Shown here piece after piece: positions 1 through 10,252 of a DNA stretch of 64,000 nt. The translations under genes and the position numbers were made by a program. How positions within the stretch are numbered: the stretch's first letter is position 1; the number at the start of each line of letters is the position of its first letter. The notes beneath the pieces are model-generated. The model ran no database searches, had not been told where the DNA came from, and saw nothing but the letters and a program-made list of their open reading frames with translations. Source of the DNA: Blepharisma japonicum (lineage: Eukaryota; Ciliophora; Heterotrichea; Heterotrichida; Blepharismidae); contig CATKHK010000002.1 in assembly GCA_949751835.1 (NCBI GenBank), positions 124,001-188,000 of the forward strand. The letters run 5' to 3'.

Positions 1-289
1 GCTGAAAAACATAACAAATCGAGCAATAACTTTTTCGTGTTACTTTAGAATCTCCCATGTAAAATCTCTAAATAAAACATACCCAATACGGAGGCACTCT
101 TCCTGGGTCTGAAAATATGATGTGAAAAAGACTCCATAAAAGCATAAAAAAGATGAGATGAAAGCCAATCAGAATTCCTTTTGAAGAAGGGTATTGAGGG
201 AGATAGAGCTCGATCACAAACGCATAATAAATCAGAGCGATACAAGCAAAATGCAGGAAAATAAAAATTCTTCCTCGATTAATAGGCAT
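1..289 (-). CDS. DHHC palmitoyltransferase-like protein, copy A (5' part only)
   Basis: This is the first copy of the array, cut by the window edge so that only the N-terminal part is seen. Exon 1 encodes two membrane segments followed by the DPGRVPPYW motif typical of the DHHC family just before the cysteine-rich domain. A 15-nt intron (68-82) sits right after that W, as in the other copies. Exon 2 opens with RFYMGDSK and the first Cys pair of the zinc region (CSICY). The DHHC tetrapeptide itself lies outside the window, so its state is unknown. The start at 289 is chosen by alignment with MPI/MTI starts of the other copies; an upstream in-frame ATG at 307 is possible. Confidence 0.85.
68..82 (-). 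other. 15-nt intron, DHHC-like copy A
   Basis: On the minus strand it reads GTATGTTTTATTTAG. It carries an in-frame TAG, and its removal joins PPYW to RFYMGD as in the other copies. A is at position 10. Confidence 0.9.
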
Positions 290-743
290 TTTATATGAGT
301 TTTGCATAATTTGATTTAATTTTAGAATAAAAATATTATAGAAAGATATAAGAGTATTGTTAAATTTTAGATATAAAGAATTTTAATAGGGAATTCGGTT
401 GGACATTGGTTATGAAAATCATCAATAGTAGCATGTGCAATTACTTATAAAGTTTTTGATAAATATTATTGAGGAATTAGCTAAGAATTGAAAATGATGT
501 ACATTACGGTTGCAATGACAATACGGATTAAAGAAAAAATTAATAAAAATATTATACATAAATTGAGAAATAGTCTTTTTAAATATTGAAAATATCTCCA
601 GTTATAAATTTTTAAATGCTCCTTTAGCTTAATAAATTGAGATATATTCTTTTAATTATTGAAAATATCTCCAATCATACGTTACAATTGGAAACTTGCT
701 AAGCTATTATATATCATTATCCCTTTCCTAGGGAGTATCCATA
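290..743. other. Intergenic spacer of the DHHC-like array
   Basis: This AT-rich spacer lies between copy A and copy B and is repeated, with small differences, at 1821-2342 and 3348-3826. No gene is visible in it. It must hold the promoter of copy A and the 3' end signals of copy B, but I see no recognisable site. Confidence 0.7.
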
Positions 744-1820
744 TTAATTTCTAGGATGGACGAATTCGGAGTCAGACATGAGATTTAAGCTCAAAATACT
801 TGTCTCTGTATTATTTTCGGATACAAATGGCGATCTCGTTGTACGTTCTTTGTGTTGTTCGATAAATCTGCTGATATTCACATTTTGTTCAGCAGTAAAT
901 TCATAAGAGGAATCTAATAATAATGGCCTTTCTGGAAGACTATTATCGACAACAGAAAGTAAGTTTGGTGGGTGTAAATTGGCACCATCTCTATTTGTTT
1001 CTGACTCCACAGAGTCATTTTCTAATACATCTTGAAAATGATCAAGACTCCATGTAACTCCATCTCCTACAGGTTTTCCAGATTTCCCATAATAAGGTAC
1101 AATCCAAAGCCAAGGATTTCTCCCAAACACTTGTAGTCAATTTCTAACTCATTTTAAGTCATAATTCCCAGTCGCAGCTATAGAGGCTAAGTTGTCCCTT
1201 ATCGTCGAATTTATCATCACAAGTTTTACCTTAAATATTATAAAGGGAGTCAATATAATGCAAAGCAGTCACAAAAATATATAAACTCCTGTATAAAGTA
1301 AATGAGGATGCAAGTTAACCCATATTTTGCTTGACGTTAATAGTTTGACAGATGAAAAAAACGTTGGGGTCATAAACAGAATAACATAGCAAGCACAGAG
1401 CAGCATATAAAAAAGCAGTAAAAGGTTAAGCTTGAGGTTATAAAAGCCTATACAGTTGTTTATTCATGGTCAGTGGTGATTCAAATTTAGGACACATCGA
1501 TTGCAGATTGAACAATGATGGCATCTTTCAGGCACAAAAACATAACAAATCCGGCAATATCTTTTTCGTTTGACTTCAGAATCTCCCATGTAAAATCTCT
1601 AAATAAAAAATACCCAGTACGGAGGCACTCTTCCTGGATCTGAAAATATGAGATGCAAAAGGCTCCATAGAAACATGAAAAAGATGAGATGAAAACCAAT
1701 CAGAATTCCTTTTTTAGAAGGGTACTGAGGGAGATAGAGTTCGATCACAAATGTATAATAAATCATAACGATAAAAGCAAATTGCAGGAGAATGAGGATT
1801 CTTCCTAATTTAATAGGCAT
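744..1820 (-). CDS. DHHC-like protein with NHHW in place of DHHC, copy B
   Basis: Predicted to be a 353-residue membrane protein after removal of one 15-nt intron (1599-1613) and reading TGA as Trp. Order: two N-terminal membrane helices, DPGRVPPYW, a complete cysteine-rich zinc region (CRICY, PERCHHC, CNRC), the tetrapeptide, two more helices, then a FGRNPWLW segment typical of the family C-terminus. DHHC enzymes attach palmitate to cysteines of target proteins through the Cys of DHHC. Here the tetrapeptide reads N-H-H-W (codons 1470-1481, Trp from TGA) followed by PWINNC. Asp is Asn and the acyl-carrying Cys is missing, while all zinc ligands remain. It is probably inactive as an acyltransferase by the normal mechanism; a scaffold or regulatory role is a guess. 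Confidence 0.87.
1599..1613 (-). other. 15-nt intron, DHHC-like copy B
   Basis: It reads GTATTTTTTATTTAG on the minus strand. Removal joins PPYW to RFYMGD and restores the frame into the cysteine-rich region. A is at position 10. Confidence 0.92.
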
Positions 1821-2342
1821 TTTATATTAGTATTGAATAATTTGATTTAATTTTAGTATAAAAAATATTATAGAAAGATACGAGAGTATTGTTAAATTTT
1901 AGATATAATGGATTTTAATAGAGAATTCGGTTGGACATTGATTATGAAAATCATCAATAGCAGCACAGTGCAATTACTTATAACAGTTTTTGATAAATAC
2001 TATTGAGGAATTAGCTAAGAATTGAAAATTATTTACAATACGGCTGCAATGAAAATATGTATTAAAGAAAAAAATTAATAAAAATACTATACATAAATTA
2101 AGAAATAGTCTTTTTAAATATTTAAAAAATATCTAGTTATAAATTTTTAAATGTTCCTTCAGCTTAATAAATTGAGATATATTCTTTTAAATATTGAAAA
2201 TATCTCCAATTATACGTTACAATTGGAAAACTTGCTAAATTAGTGCTAATAATTTATAAAGTAATTATATATCAATATCCCTTTACTAGGGAGTATCCAT
2301 ATTAATTTCTAGGACTGACGTATTCGGAGCCAGACGTGAGAT
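1821..2342. other. Intergenic spacer of the DHHC-like array
   Basis: Second copy of the array spacer, alignable with 290-743 over most of its length. No reading frame or RNA gene was recognised. Confidence 0.65.
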
Positions 2343-3347
2343 TTAAGCCCAAAATACTTGTCTCTGTATTATTTTCGATCTCGTTCTACGTTCTTTGTGT
2401 TGTTCGATTAATCTACTGATATTCACATTTTGTTCAGCAGTAAACTCATAAGAGAAATCTAATAATAATGGCTTTTCTGAAGGATTATTATCGACCACAG
2501 AAAGCGAGTTTGGTGGGTGTAAATTAGCGCCCTCTCTATTTGTTTCTGGCTCCACAGGGTCATTTTCAAATACATCTTGAAAATGATCAAGACTCCATGT
2601 AACTCCATCTCCTACAGGTTTTCCAGATTTCCCGTAATAAGGTACAATCCAAAGCCAAGGATTTCTTCCAAACACTTGTAACCAATTTCTAACTCATTTA
2701 AAGTCATAATTCTCAGTCTCAGTTATAATGCCAAAGCTTTCTAACATCGTAGAGTTTTTTATCACAAGTCTTACCTTAAATATTATTACGAAAGCAAATA
2801 AAATGCTAACATATCATAAAGATATATAAACTCCTATATAAAGCAAATGAGGATGCAAGTTAACCCATATTTCGCTTGATGAAAAAATTGTTGGGGTCAT
2901 AAACAGAATAACATAGCAAGCACAGAGCAGCATATAAAAAAGATATAAAAGGTTAAGCTTGAGGTTATAAAAGCCTACACAGTTGTTTATTCATGGGAAG
3001 TGGTGATTCAAATTTAGAACACATCGATTGCAGACTAGACAATGATAGCATCTTTCAGGCTGAAAAACATAACAAATTGAGCAATAACTATTTCCTGTTA
3101 CTTTAGAATCTCCAATGTAAAATCTCTAAATAAAACATACCCAATACGGAGGCACTCTTCCTGGCTCTGAAAATATGAGATGAAAAAGGCTCCATAAAAG
3201 CATGAAAAAGATGAGATGAAAGCCAATCAGAATTCCTTTTTTAGAAGGGTACTGAGGGAGAAAGAGTTCGATCACAAATGTATAATAAATCATAGCGATA
3301 AAAGCAAATTGCACGAGAATGAGGATTCTTCCTTCCTTAATAGTCAT
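2343..3347 (-). CDS. DHHC-like protein with NHHF in place of DHHC, copy C
   Basis: A 329-residue paralogue of copy B with the same layout: helices, DPGRV-type motif (here EPGRVPPYW), cysteine-rich region, altered tetrapeptide, helices and the FGRNPWLW tail. The tetrapeptide is N-H-H-F (codons 2997-3008). Because this copy has TTC rather than TGA at the catalytic position, the Cys loss does not depend on how TGA is read. Relative to copies B and D it lacks 13 bases near 2379, which shifts the frame and gives a short different C-terminus (about 11 residues) instead of the roughly 28-residue tail. It also lacks several residues in the loop near 2880. One 15-nt intron lies at 3126-3140. Zinc ligands are kept, so the fold is probably kept. 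Confidence 0.85.
3126..3140 (-). other. 15-nt intron, DHHC-like copy C
   Basis: It reads GTATGTTTTATTTAG on the minus strand, identical to the copy A intron, after the PPYW codons. A is at position 10. Confidence 0.92.
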
Positions 3348-3826
3348 TTTATATGAGTTTTGATTGATTTGATTTAATTTAAGTAACAAAATATTATAGA
3401 AAGATACGAGAGTATTGTTAAATTTTAGATATAATTGATTTTTCATAGAGAATTCGGTTTGACATTGGTTATGAAAATCATCAATAGTAGCACAGTGCAA
3501 TTACTTATAAAGTTTTTGATAAATACTGTTTAGGAATTAGCTAAGAATTAAAGATAGTTTACAATACAGCTGCAATGACAATACTATTAAAGAAAAAATT
3601 AATAAAAATATTATACATAAATTGAGAAACAGTCTTTTTAAATATTGAAAATATCTCTAGTTATAAAAAATTTTAAATTCTCCTCTAGCTTAATAAATTG
3701 AGATATATTCTTTTAGTTATTGAAAATATCTCCAATTATACGTTACAATTGGAAAACTTGCTAAATTAGTGCTAATCTTTTATAAGCTATTATATATCAA
3801 TATCCCTTTCCTAGGGAGTATCCATA
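3348..3826. other. Intergenic spacer of the DHHC-like array
   Basis: Third spacer of the array, alignable with 290-743 and 1821-2342. No gene is visible. Confidence 0.65.
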
Positions 3827-4915
3827 TTAATTTCTAGGACTGACGTATTCGGAGTCAGACATGAGATTTAAGCCCAAAATGCTTGTCTCTGTATTATTTT
3901 CGGATACAAATGGCGATCTCGTTCTACACTCTTTGTGTTGTTTGATTAATCTACTGATATTCACATTTTGTTCAGCAGTAAATTCATAAGAGGAATCTGA
4001 TATTGATGGCCTTTCTGAAGGACTATTATCGACCAGAGAAAGCGAGTTTGGTGGGTGCACATTGGCGCCCTCTCTATTTGTTTTTGATTCTACAGGGTCA
4101 TTTTCTAATAAATCTTGAAAAGGATCAAGACTCCATGTAACTCCATTTCCTACAGGTTTTCCAGATTTCCCATAATAAGGTACAATCCAAAGCCAAGGAT
4201 TTCTCCCAAACACTTGGAGCCAATTTCTAACTCATTTGAAGTCATAATTCCCAGTCACAGCTATATAGTCTAAGCTTTCAATCACCGTAGAGTTATCCAT
4301 CACAAGATTTACCTTAAATATTAAAAAGCCAGTCAATAAAATGCAAAGCAGTCATAAAAATATATAAACTCCTATATAAAGCAAATGAGGATGCAAGTTA
4401 ACCCATATTTCGCTTGATATTAATAGTTTGACCGATGAAAAAATAGTTGGGGTCATAAACAAAATAACATAAGAAGCACAGAGCACCATATAAAAAAGTT
4501 GTAAAATGTTAAGCTTGAGGTTATAAAAGCCTATACAGTTGTTTATTCATGGTCAGTGGTGATTCAAATTTAGAACACATCGATTGCAGACTGGACAATG
4601 ATGGCATCTTTCAGGCTTAAAAATATAACAAATCCAGCAATATCTTTTTAGTTTGACTTTAGAATCTCCCATGTAAAATCTCTAAATAAAGCATACCCAG
4701 TACGGAGGCACTCTTCCTGGTTCTGAAAATATGAGGTGAAAAAGGCTCCATAGAAGCATGAAAAAGATGAGATGAAAGCCAATCAAAATTCCTTTTTTAG
4801 AAGGGTACTGAGGGAGATAGAGTTTTATCACAAATGTATAATAAACCATAGCGATAATAGCAAATTGCACGAGAATTAGGACTCTTCCCAAAAGTTTTTC
4901 AGAATTAATAGGCAT
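3827..4915 (-). CDS. DHHC-like protein with NHHW in place of DHHC, copy D
   Basis: A 357-residue paralogue and the most upstream member of the array as transcribed. It has MPINSEKLLGR at the N-terminus (a few residues longer than its sisters), two helices, EPGRVPPYW, the full cysteine-rich region (PERCHHCPVC, NRC) and then N-H-H-W (codons 4553-4564, TGA for Trp) and PWINNC. The C-terminal FGRNPWLW block and long tail are intact. One 15-nt intron lies at 4682-4696. As in copy B, the zinc scaffold is kept but the nucleophilic Cys and the Asp are gone. Length and membrane layout otherwise match a small DHHC enzyme with four helices. Confidence 0.87.
4682..4696 (-). other. 15-nt intron, DHHC-like copy D
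   Basis: It reads GTATGCTTTATTTAG on the minus strand, at the same codon boundary as in the other three copies. A is at position 10. Confidence 0.92.
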
Positions 4916-5358
4916 TTTTATATGAGTTTTGAATAATTTGATTTAATTTTAGTATAAAAAATATTATAGAGAGATACAAGAGTATTCTAAATTTTAGATA
5001 TAATAGATTTTTCATAGAGAATTCGGTTGAACATTTGTGTGGGTTATGAAAAGAACTTAATAGTACCACAGTGCAATTACTTATAAAGTTTTTGATAAAT
5101 ACTATTAAGGAATTAGCTAAGAATTGAAGATGATTTACAATACAGCTGCAATGCGTTTTAAAGAAAAAAATTAATAAAAATATTATGCATAAATTGAGAA
5201 ATAGTCTTTTAAATCTTAAAAATATCTCTAGTTATAAAAATTTTAAATTTTCCTTCAGCTTAAATGTGTAATAAAAAATAAAGCATGTCTATCAGTATAG
5301 ATAAATTTTAAATACTATTTTTTACAAAATATAGTTTTTTAAAATAAAATATAATGAA
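4916..5358. other. Intergenic region upstream of the DHHC-like array
   Basis: Its left 330 bases still resemble the array spacer; the remainder towards 5358 is unrelated AT-rich sequence before the stop of the helicase gene. No gene or RNA is seen. Confidence 0.6.
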
Positions 5359-8025
5359 TTAAATACCATCTTCATCGAAAATAATTGTCAAATTGTCAAG
5401 CGACATTGTGGTAGTATGTGCTGTAAACGCACCTTCAGATATCTCTTGCTTTCTAGCTTGCAATTCTAGCATCCTCTCCTCTACAGTATCATGACAAATC
5501 AGTTTTATCGCCCTCACAGGCTGATTTTGCCCAATCCTATGAACTCTCTCAATAGCTTGATTTTCAACAGCTGGATTCCACCATGGATCCATAAGAATAA
5601 CTCTAGAAGCATAAGTAAGGTTTATCCCTACCCCTCCCGCTTTTAGCGTAATCAGCATAACTTGCCGTCCATTCTTAAATAGCTGTAAAGCATTTTCCCT
5701 CTGATTTTTATTAAGACTCCCATCTAACCTTGCATAAGAAATTTCAGCTTTCTTTAAAGCAATTTCTAGCAGATCTAGCATTGTGGTCCACTGGCTAAAT
5801 ACCACTGTAGGCTCATTGCTTTCTTGAAGCAGATTAAGCAAAAACTCAATTTTTGCACTGCTTCTTCATTCTTTTGTGATATCAAGCTGAAATTTATTTT
5901 CTCTTGGAACAGTCGTAAGATCGTTGGCTGTCAAGTCTGTTTTACAAAGAGGGCAATTTCTGTTTTTTTCTACTTGCTGAACCCCACACAGCCTACACAT
6001 AAAATGTCCACACTTCGTAATCACAGCGTCATCAACCATATCTAAGCAAACTGGGCAGTCCATCGCTTCTCCTTGCTTTATTTTATCAACAAGTTCATTT
6101 ATATAATTTTCACTGGTATTTTCTACAACTTTATTAAAAAATTTATCAATGGACTCCAAAGGATCAACATCATTTTTATTCATAATAAGAAAAGGATGGT
6201 TGCAAAGCTGCCTTAATCTCAGTAGCAGCTCAAAAACAGAGCTTATGTAGGATTTTAATCTCCCTTGTGATATAAGTGACCTAAATCTTGCTTTTGTGTG
6301 ATTAAATAAGCGGTCATAGACTCTTCTTTCTTCAATGTGCATAGACAAATAAATTGTGTCTATATTTAATGGAGGAAGAGATATTATTGGCGACCCATTA
6401 GCAAGCTTTGAAGCCTTTGTTCTTCTCAGCACAATTGGTTTAAGAAGCCTTCTTAAAGCTTCAAAAACGTTATGATCTTGTCTATTAAAAGGTTTCGTGA
6501 TAACCCTATTCCACCACAAATAGTCATTCCAAGGCTCTACTTCAAGAAAGCTTATAAGCGAATATAAATCGTCGAGCCTGTTTTGAATTGGGGTTCCGGT
6601 TAAGGCTCATTTGTAAAGCCCTTGAAGCTTTAAGCAGGATTTTGCAATCCCAGTTTCTCGATTTCTTATATTGTGAGCTTCATCAAGGATAATCCGAAAT
6701 CAATTCATTTTAAATAGTGGGCCAGATGTAGCACAGTCAGTTTGGACTACCCCATAAGTGGTCAAAACGACATCAGGACTTCCAAGCTCTCTTAGCGATT
6801 TAGTTTTTTCTGAATAATATTCCATTACTTTTAGCCCTGTCCCATGGTTTTCAATTTCACTATGCCACTGAGTCATTAAAGACAGAGGCAAGACTATCAA
6901 AGTACCCCCATCATTGATATTTTTTGACTTTTTAGGGCTGTGGGAATATACTCTCCTATGAGTATGCAGTAGTGACACTACCATCACAGTTTTCCCCAAT
7001 CCCATTTCATCAGCCAAAATCCCTCCTTTACAAAGTGCATTAGCTTCAGGAAATTTTGTCGCAACCTGTCCTGTATAATGATTAAAATAAATATATCTCC
7101 CATCAAGCGCTTTATATTCTTCCCACAAGTGATGTAGTTCTCTATTATTTCTATTAGTTTTTGTATGTGTTTCTCTCTCATACATCCAAGCAAGTGCTTG
7201 TTTTTGATAAGAATAAAGACAACTTCTAAAACTTGGCGCAGGCTCCATTTCGGTTAATTCAGACTGCATATTTAAATCGTCAAGACCTAAAGCTTTGTCA
7301 ACGTTTTCCATTCCTTTTGATTCTTCTAAATTTAGTTTATCATTTAAAGGTTCTCGCTTGTGATCAACTAATGCACTTTGGGTTTTTTCCAGGTTTAATA
7401 GTTTAAAAAGCTTTTGAAAGGCTTCTCTCTGGCTGAAATATTCGTCAGCTGATGCGTTTTTTTGGGTTATGACTTCTTTAGCGGTCTGGGCTGGATCACA
7501 GAGAGCTTCTGGCTTTAAAATGACGTTGATTGTGACTTTTAAAGAATCCAAAAGGCTTAAGCTGCTTTGAGAGTCTAATACAAACACTTCAATTTCTATA
7601 AGATTGCCAGAAATCAACGGATAAAGAAACTCAGATACTGTTTGTGGGAATTTTCCTACACTGAACCCATTAGGCTCCATTGCGAACCTAACTGTTTTGT
7701 CTTGCTCTTCTTTCTTTTTATTTTTTCCAAAAGTGTGTTGCTTTGGAAGCCTTATTGACAAGCGATGCCCATTTTGGACATTTTTGATGCTGGAAATTGC
7801 ATATGCGTCACTGTCAAAAGTGCCGAGTAGGATTCCTTGTTGGCTGTCTTGGAATTTTCGCTTCAGCATGAGATCTTGTGATAGGTTTTGTCGATGAAGT
7901 TCTCTGTAATATTGGTCTATTGCTAAATCCACATTGAAATTATTTCTTTGAAGGGAATTGGTTATTTTGATAATATCCTGCTCTCCTGTGATTTCTTTGA
8001 ATAACTTGAAGTTTTCACTTTCCAT
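5359..8025 (-). CDS. RAD5/HLTF-type SNF2 helicase with HIRAN and RING domains
   Basis: 888 residues in one uninterrupted frame once TGA is read as Trp. Order: a UBA-like helical segment (about 1-45), a HIRAN-like domain (about 60-180, VRFAMEPNGFSVGKFP and following strand pattern), and an SNF2 ATPase with LADEMGLGKT (about 337-346) and a DEAH box (6665-6700 region). Next come the LTGTPIQNRLDDL motif, a RING finger inside the helicase (CPVCLDM...CGHFMC...CPLC), and the C-terminal helicase lobe ending with LKAGGVGINL, DPWWNPAVE and QAIERVHRIGQ. Such proteins are nuclear DNA translocases that, with their ubiquitin-ligase RING, help replication past DNA damage. The Trp before ALTGTP and the Trp joining the RING half to the C-terminal lobe are both TGA, strong evidence for the code. 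RAD16 is the main alternative, but the HIRAN-like part favours RAD5/HLTF. Confidence 0.93.
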
Positions 8026-8114
8026 TTAAATATACCGCTTTGAAAAATCTATTGTAAAGATTTTTACTATAAGCAGTGTAAGAGGTAAATTTTCAAAAAA
8101 TTAAAATTGCATTA

Positions 8115-8333
8115 TTAATTAGGTGATAAATTGTATCTTTCTTCTGATAATTCAGTTTCGCTTGGAGGTTCTGCTGGTGCTATCAAGCTTCGATTGGTTT
8201 CGACAGCTTCATTGAGCCTTTTTTGGAAATTAGAGATAGTTGAAGGTATTGTAGGGAACTCCATGTTTTCTAGGTCTTCCATTATCACTTCTAAGGTGTT
8301 GTTTTCTTTCATCCCTTCTATTAGATTGCCCAT
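8115..8333 (-). CDS. Small hypothetical protein, 72 residues
   Basis: A short frame with a clean ATG and a TAA stop, on the same strand as the helicase and about 90 bases upstream of it. The product is acidic and mainly helical in appearance (MGNLIEGMKENNTLEVIMED), with a proline-rich C-terminal part (APAEPPSETE). I do not recognise it. A frame of 72 codons without TAA or TAG and with ordinary residue composition is moderately convincing in such AT-rich DNA, but an overlapping opposite-strand frame of similar length also exists (8131-8340). Confidence 0.5.
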   Translation of the reverse strand: MGNLIEGMKENNTLEVIMEDLENMEFPTIPSTISNFQKRLNEAVETNRSLIAPAEPPSETELSEERYNLSPN

Positions 8334-8340
8334 ACTATAA

Positions 8341-8882
8341 GTAGTTTATATTATAAAAAGTAATTAGTATTATACAGGCATTTTCATTAATATCAGAACG
8401 TAGATAATTTTTATTTTATTTTAATAAGATATTGTTTATTTTGGTAGATATATGAATATGAATTATTATTTTATTAAATTATCATATTAAAAAATTTTAA
8501 AATTTTAGCATCAGGTCTAAATAGTTTGGAAAATGGAATTTAACACTAGTTTTTTCAGAAAGTAAATCTAAATAGAAAATTTACTTTTGAAATGCCTATT
8601 CTTATTAAACACGAATAAAATGTTCTAAAACATATGATTTTGACTGGCAAAAGGATCGCCGATAGCGATCTATAACAGCGAATGCATCATGCAAAAAATG
8701 ATAGACTGGCATAAAAATAAAATAGAAAATTAATATTTATATAAAAAAATTTCTTTAAAGAAACTTTATATTTTACTATGCAGTCATTATATTCACAATC
8801 AATCATAATTTCAATAATATCCATTACTCATTATTGCAACACTATTGTAGACTTACATAGTTTTTTGATTTAATTGTAATAA
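8341..8882. other. Intergenic region, divergent promoters likely
   Basis: Lies between a minus-strand gene and a plus-strand gene, so it probably carries both promoters. It is AT-rich with no frame of note. I recognise no specific element. Confidence 0.6.
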
Positions 8883-10142
8883 ATGTCTAGCAATCTTTTT
8901 CCTTTTTCGAATCCATCAAATCCACAAAATTCAGGAATTTTTGCCAATCCTTCACAAAAGCCAACATCATTATTTCAACCAAATACTCTATCAGGTGAAG
9001 CTCCACAGCCTGCTTTTGGTAAATCAACGAATTTATTCTCAACAAGTCAACCAGACCCTGCTTTATTTTGGGGAAATTACCCAAGCATGTTTCAACCTCA
9101 AAACAAAGAAGTATTGAGTACTTCTATGCAGCCTGCACCCGTCAATATAAATCCATTCTTGAATGCTCCAACTTCTCAAATGAAAAATCAAGGAATTTTT
9201 TCAATGCCTTTTCAAGCTAAGACAGAAACTCCAAGTGCCAAGCAGGAACCTCAAAATGCTCAAGAAATTCCGCCAGTAAACTCTAGTAATCCTGAAAAAG
9301 ACAGCAAGCAAGCAGAAGAACCTAAAAACGAAACGAGCCCAGAAATAGAAATTGAGTCCTTAGAATCCTACAAATCAAACTATAAAAAATGTGATGATTT
9401 AAATAATCTATTAAGAGCAGAGCTCAAAGCAAAAAGCGATGAAATTATCTCGTTAAGGCAAGCATTAACGGAATATGATAAAAAAGAAAAAGGAAAGGCT
9501 AACGAAATTGAAGCAAAAACTGCAGGACTCAGCCAAGATATTGCAAATAAAGACATGCTTATTGCAAAATACAAAGCTGAAATAGCAGAATTACATAGAA
9601 AAAGGCATGAATTAGCCTTAAATAATTTTCATCTTAGGTCGAAAGTTGCTTTAATGCTGAAAAACTTTGAACTTGTCCACGAAAATTATAAAAAAAAGCT
9701 TCAAAATCATGATGATCTGTTCAGAGAACAAATAAAAGAATTGGAAAAGCAAAATAAGTTTGAAAAAGAAAAATTCATAAAGGATGTAAAATCACTAAAA
9801 AGAAAGTTCAAAAGTGAGATGACGGCAGAATTAAAGCAAAACTTAGTTGAAGCTAGCAAATTTCAGTTCCATAATGCAGATTATTCAGATAATCTTGATG
9901 AAATTAACAGTTTAAATCAACAAATTTCTAAGAAAACTAAGGAATTAGAAGCAATTAAAGATGAGATTGATTTTAATTCAAATTCATTGGAGAGAATGAA
10001 AGGGCAGATAAACTCTCTTTCAGAGTATGAATTGCGAAAAAACAACCATTTTATGCAGGAAACTTATGGGATTGTGCTTGTATTTTTACTTGGATTTCTC
10101 GCTCATATTTTAGTAGGGCCATATCTCGGTTTAATCAAATAA
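8883..10142 (+). CDS. Tail-anchored coiled-coil protein with Phe-rich N-terminus
   Basis: 419 residues. Residues 1-125 are low-complexity, rich in Asn, Pro, Ser and regularly spaced Phe (NLFPFSNPSNPQNSGIF), superficially like nucleoporin or adaptor-binding segments. Residues about 150-375 are a long charged coiled coil. Residues about 395-417 form a single hydrophobic helix (YGIVLVFLLGFLAHILVGPYL) with only a few residues after it, the layout of a tail-anchored membrane protein. Golgins and ER or nuclear-envelope tethers share this layout, so a tethering role is a reasonable inference, but I see no family signature. ATG at 8883 is the first in frame; the stop is TAA. Confidence 0.85.
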   Translation: MSSNLFPFSNPSNPQNSGIFANPSQKPTSLFQPNTLSGEAPQPAFGKSTNLFSTSQPDPALFWGNYPSMFQPQNKEVLSTSMQPAPVNINPFLNAPTSQMKNQGIFSMPFQAKTETPSAKQEPQNAQEIPPVNSSNPEKDSKQAEEPKNETSPEIEIESLESYKSNYKKCDDLNNLLRAELKAKSDEIISLRQALTEYDKKEKGKANEIEAKTAGLSQDIANKDMLIAKYKAEIAELHRKRHELALNNFHLRSKVALMLKNFELVHENYKKKLQNHDDLFREQIKELEKQNKFEKEKFIKDVKSLKRKFKSEMTAELKQNLVEASKFQFHNADYSDNLDEINSLNQQISKKTKELEAIKDEIDFNSNSLERMKGQINSLSEYELRKNNHFMQETYGIVLVFLLGFLAHILVGPYLGLIK

Positions 10143-10252
10143 TAAATAGACACAAATAAATATTTGATTAAAATTATTTTATTCTCATAATTAATATAAA
10201 TCTATTCAAAACCCTTCTGCTTTAAATTCTCAAAAATTCTCTAACAGTTATT

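Larger units (their letters stand above)
1..4915 (-). repeat. Tandem array of four DHHC-like genes, unit about 1.53 kb
   Basis: Four copies of a gene plus its flank lie head to tail on the minus strand, with starts at 289, 1820, 3347 and 4915, a spacing of 1531, 1527 and 1568 bases. Both the coding parts and the intergenic parts are alike, so whole gene units were duplicated. The array runs off the left edge of the window, so the true copy number is unknown. Confidence 0.93.

Noticed and set aside
1470-1472. TGA at the DHHC site as Cys, as in Euplotes, keeping the enzyme active
   Set aside because: TGA two codons later must be Trp (PW), and copy C has TTC at the same site, so Cys decoding is not supported.
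5824-6045. Plus-strand frame opposite the RING part of the helicase
   Set aside because: Shadow of the minus-strand gene; no domain or start context.
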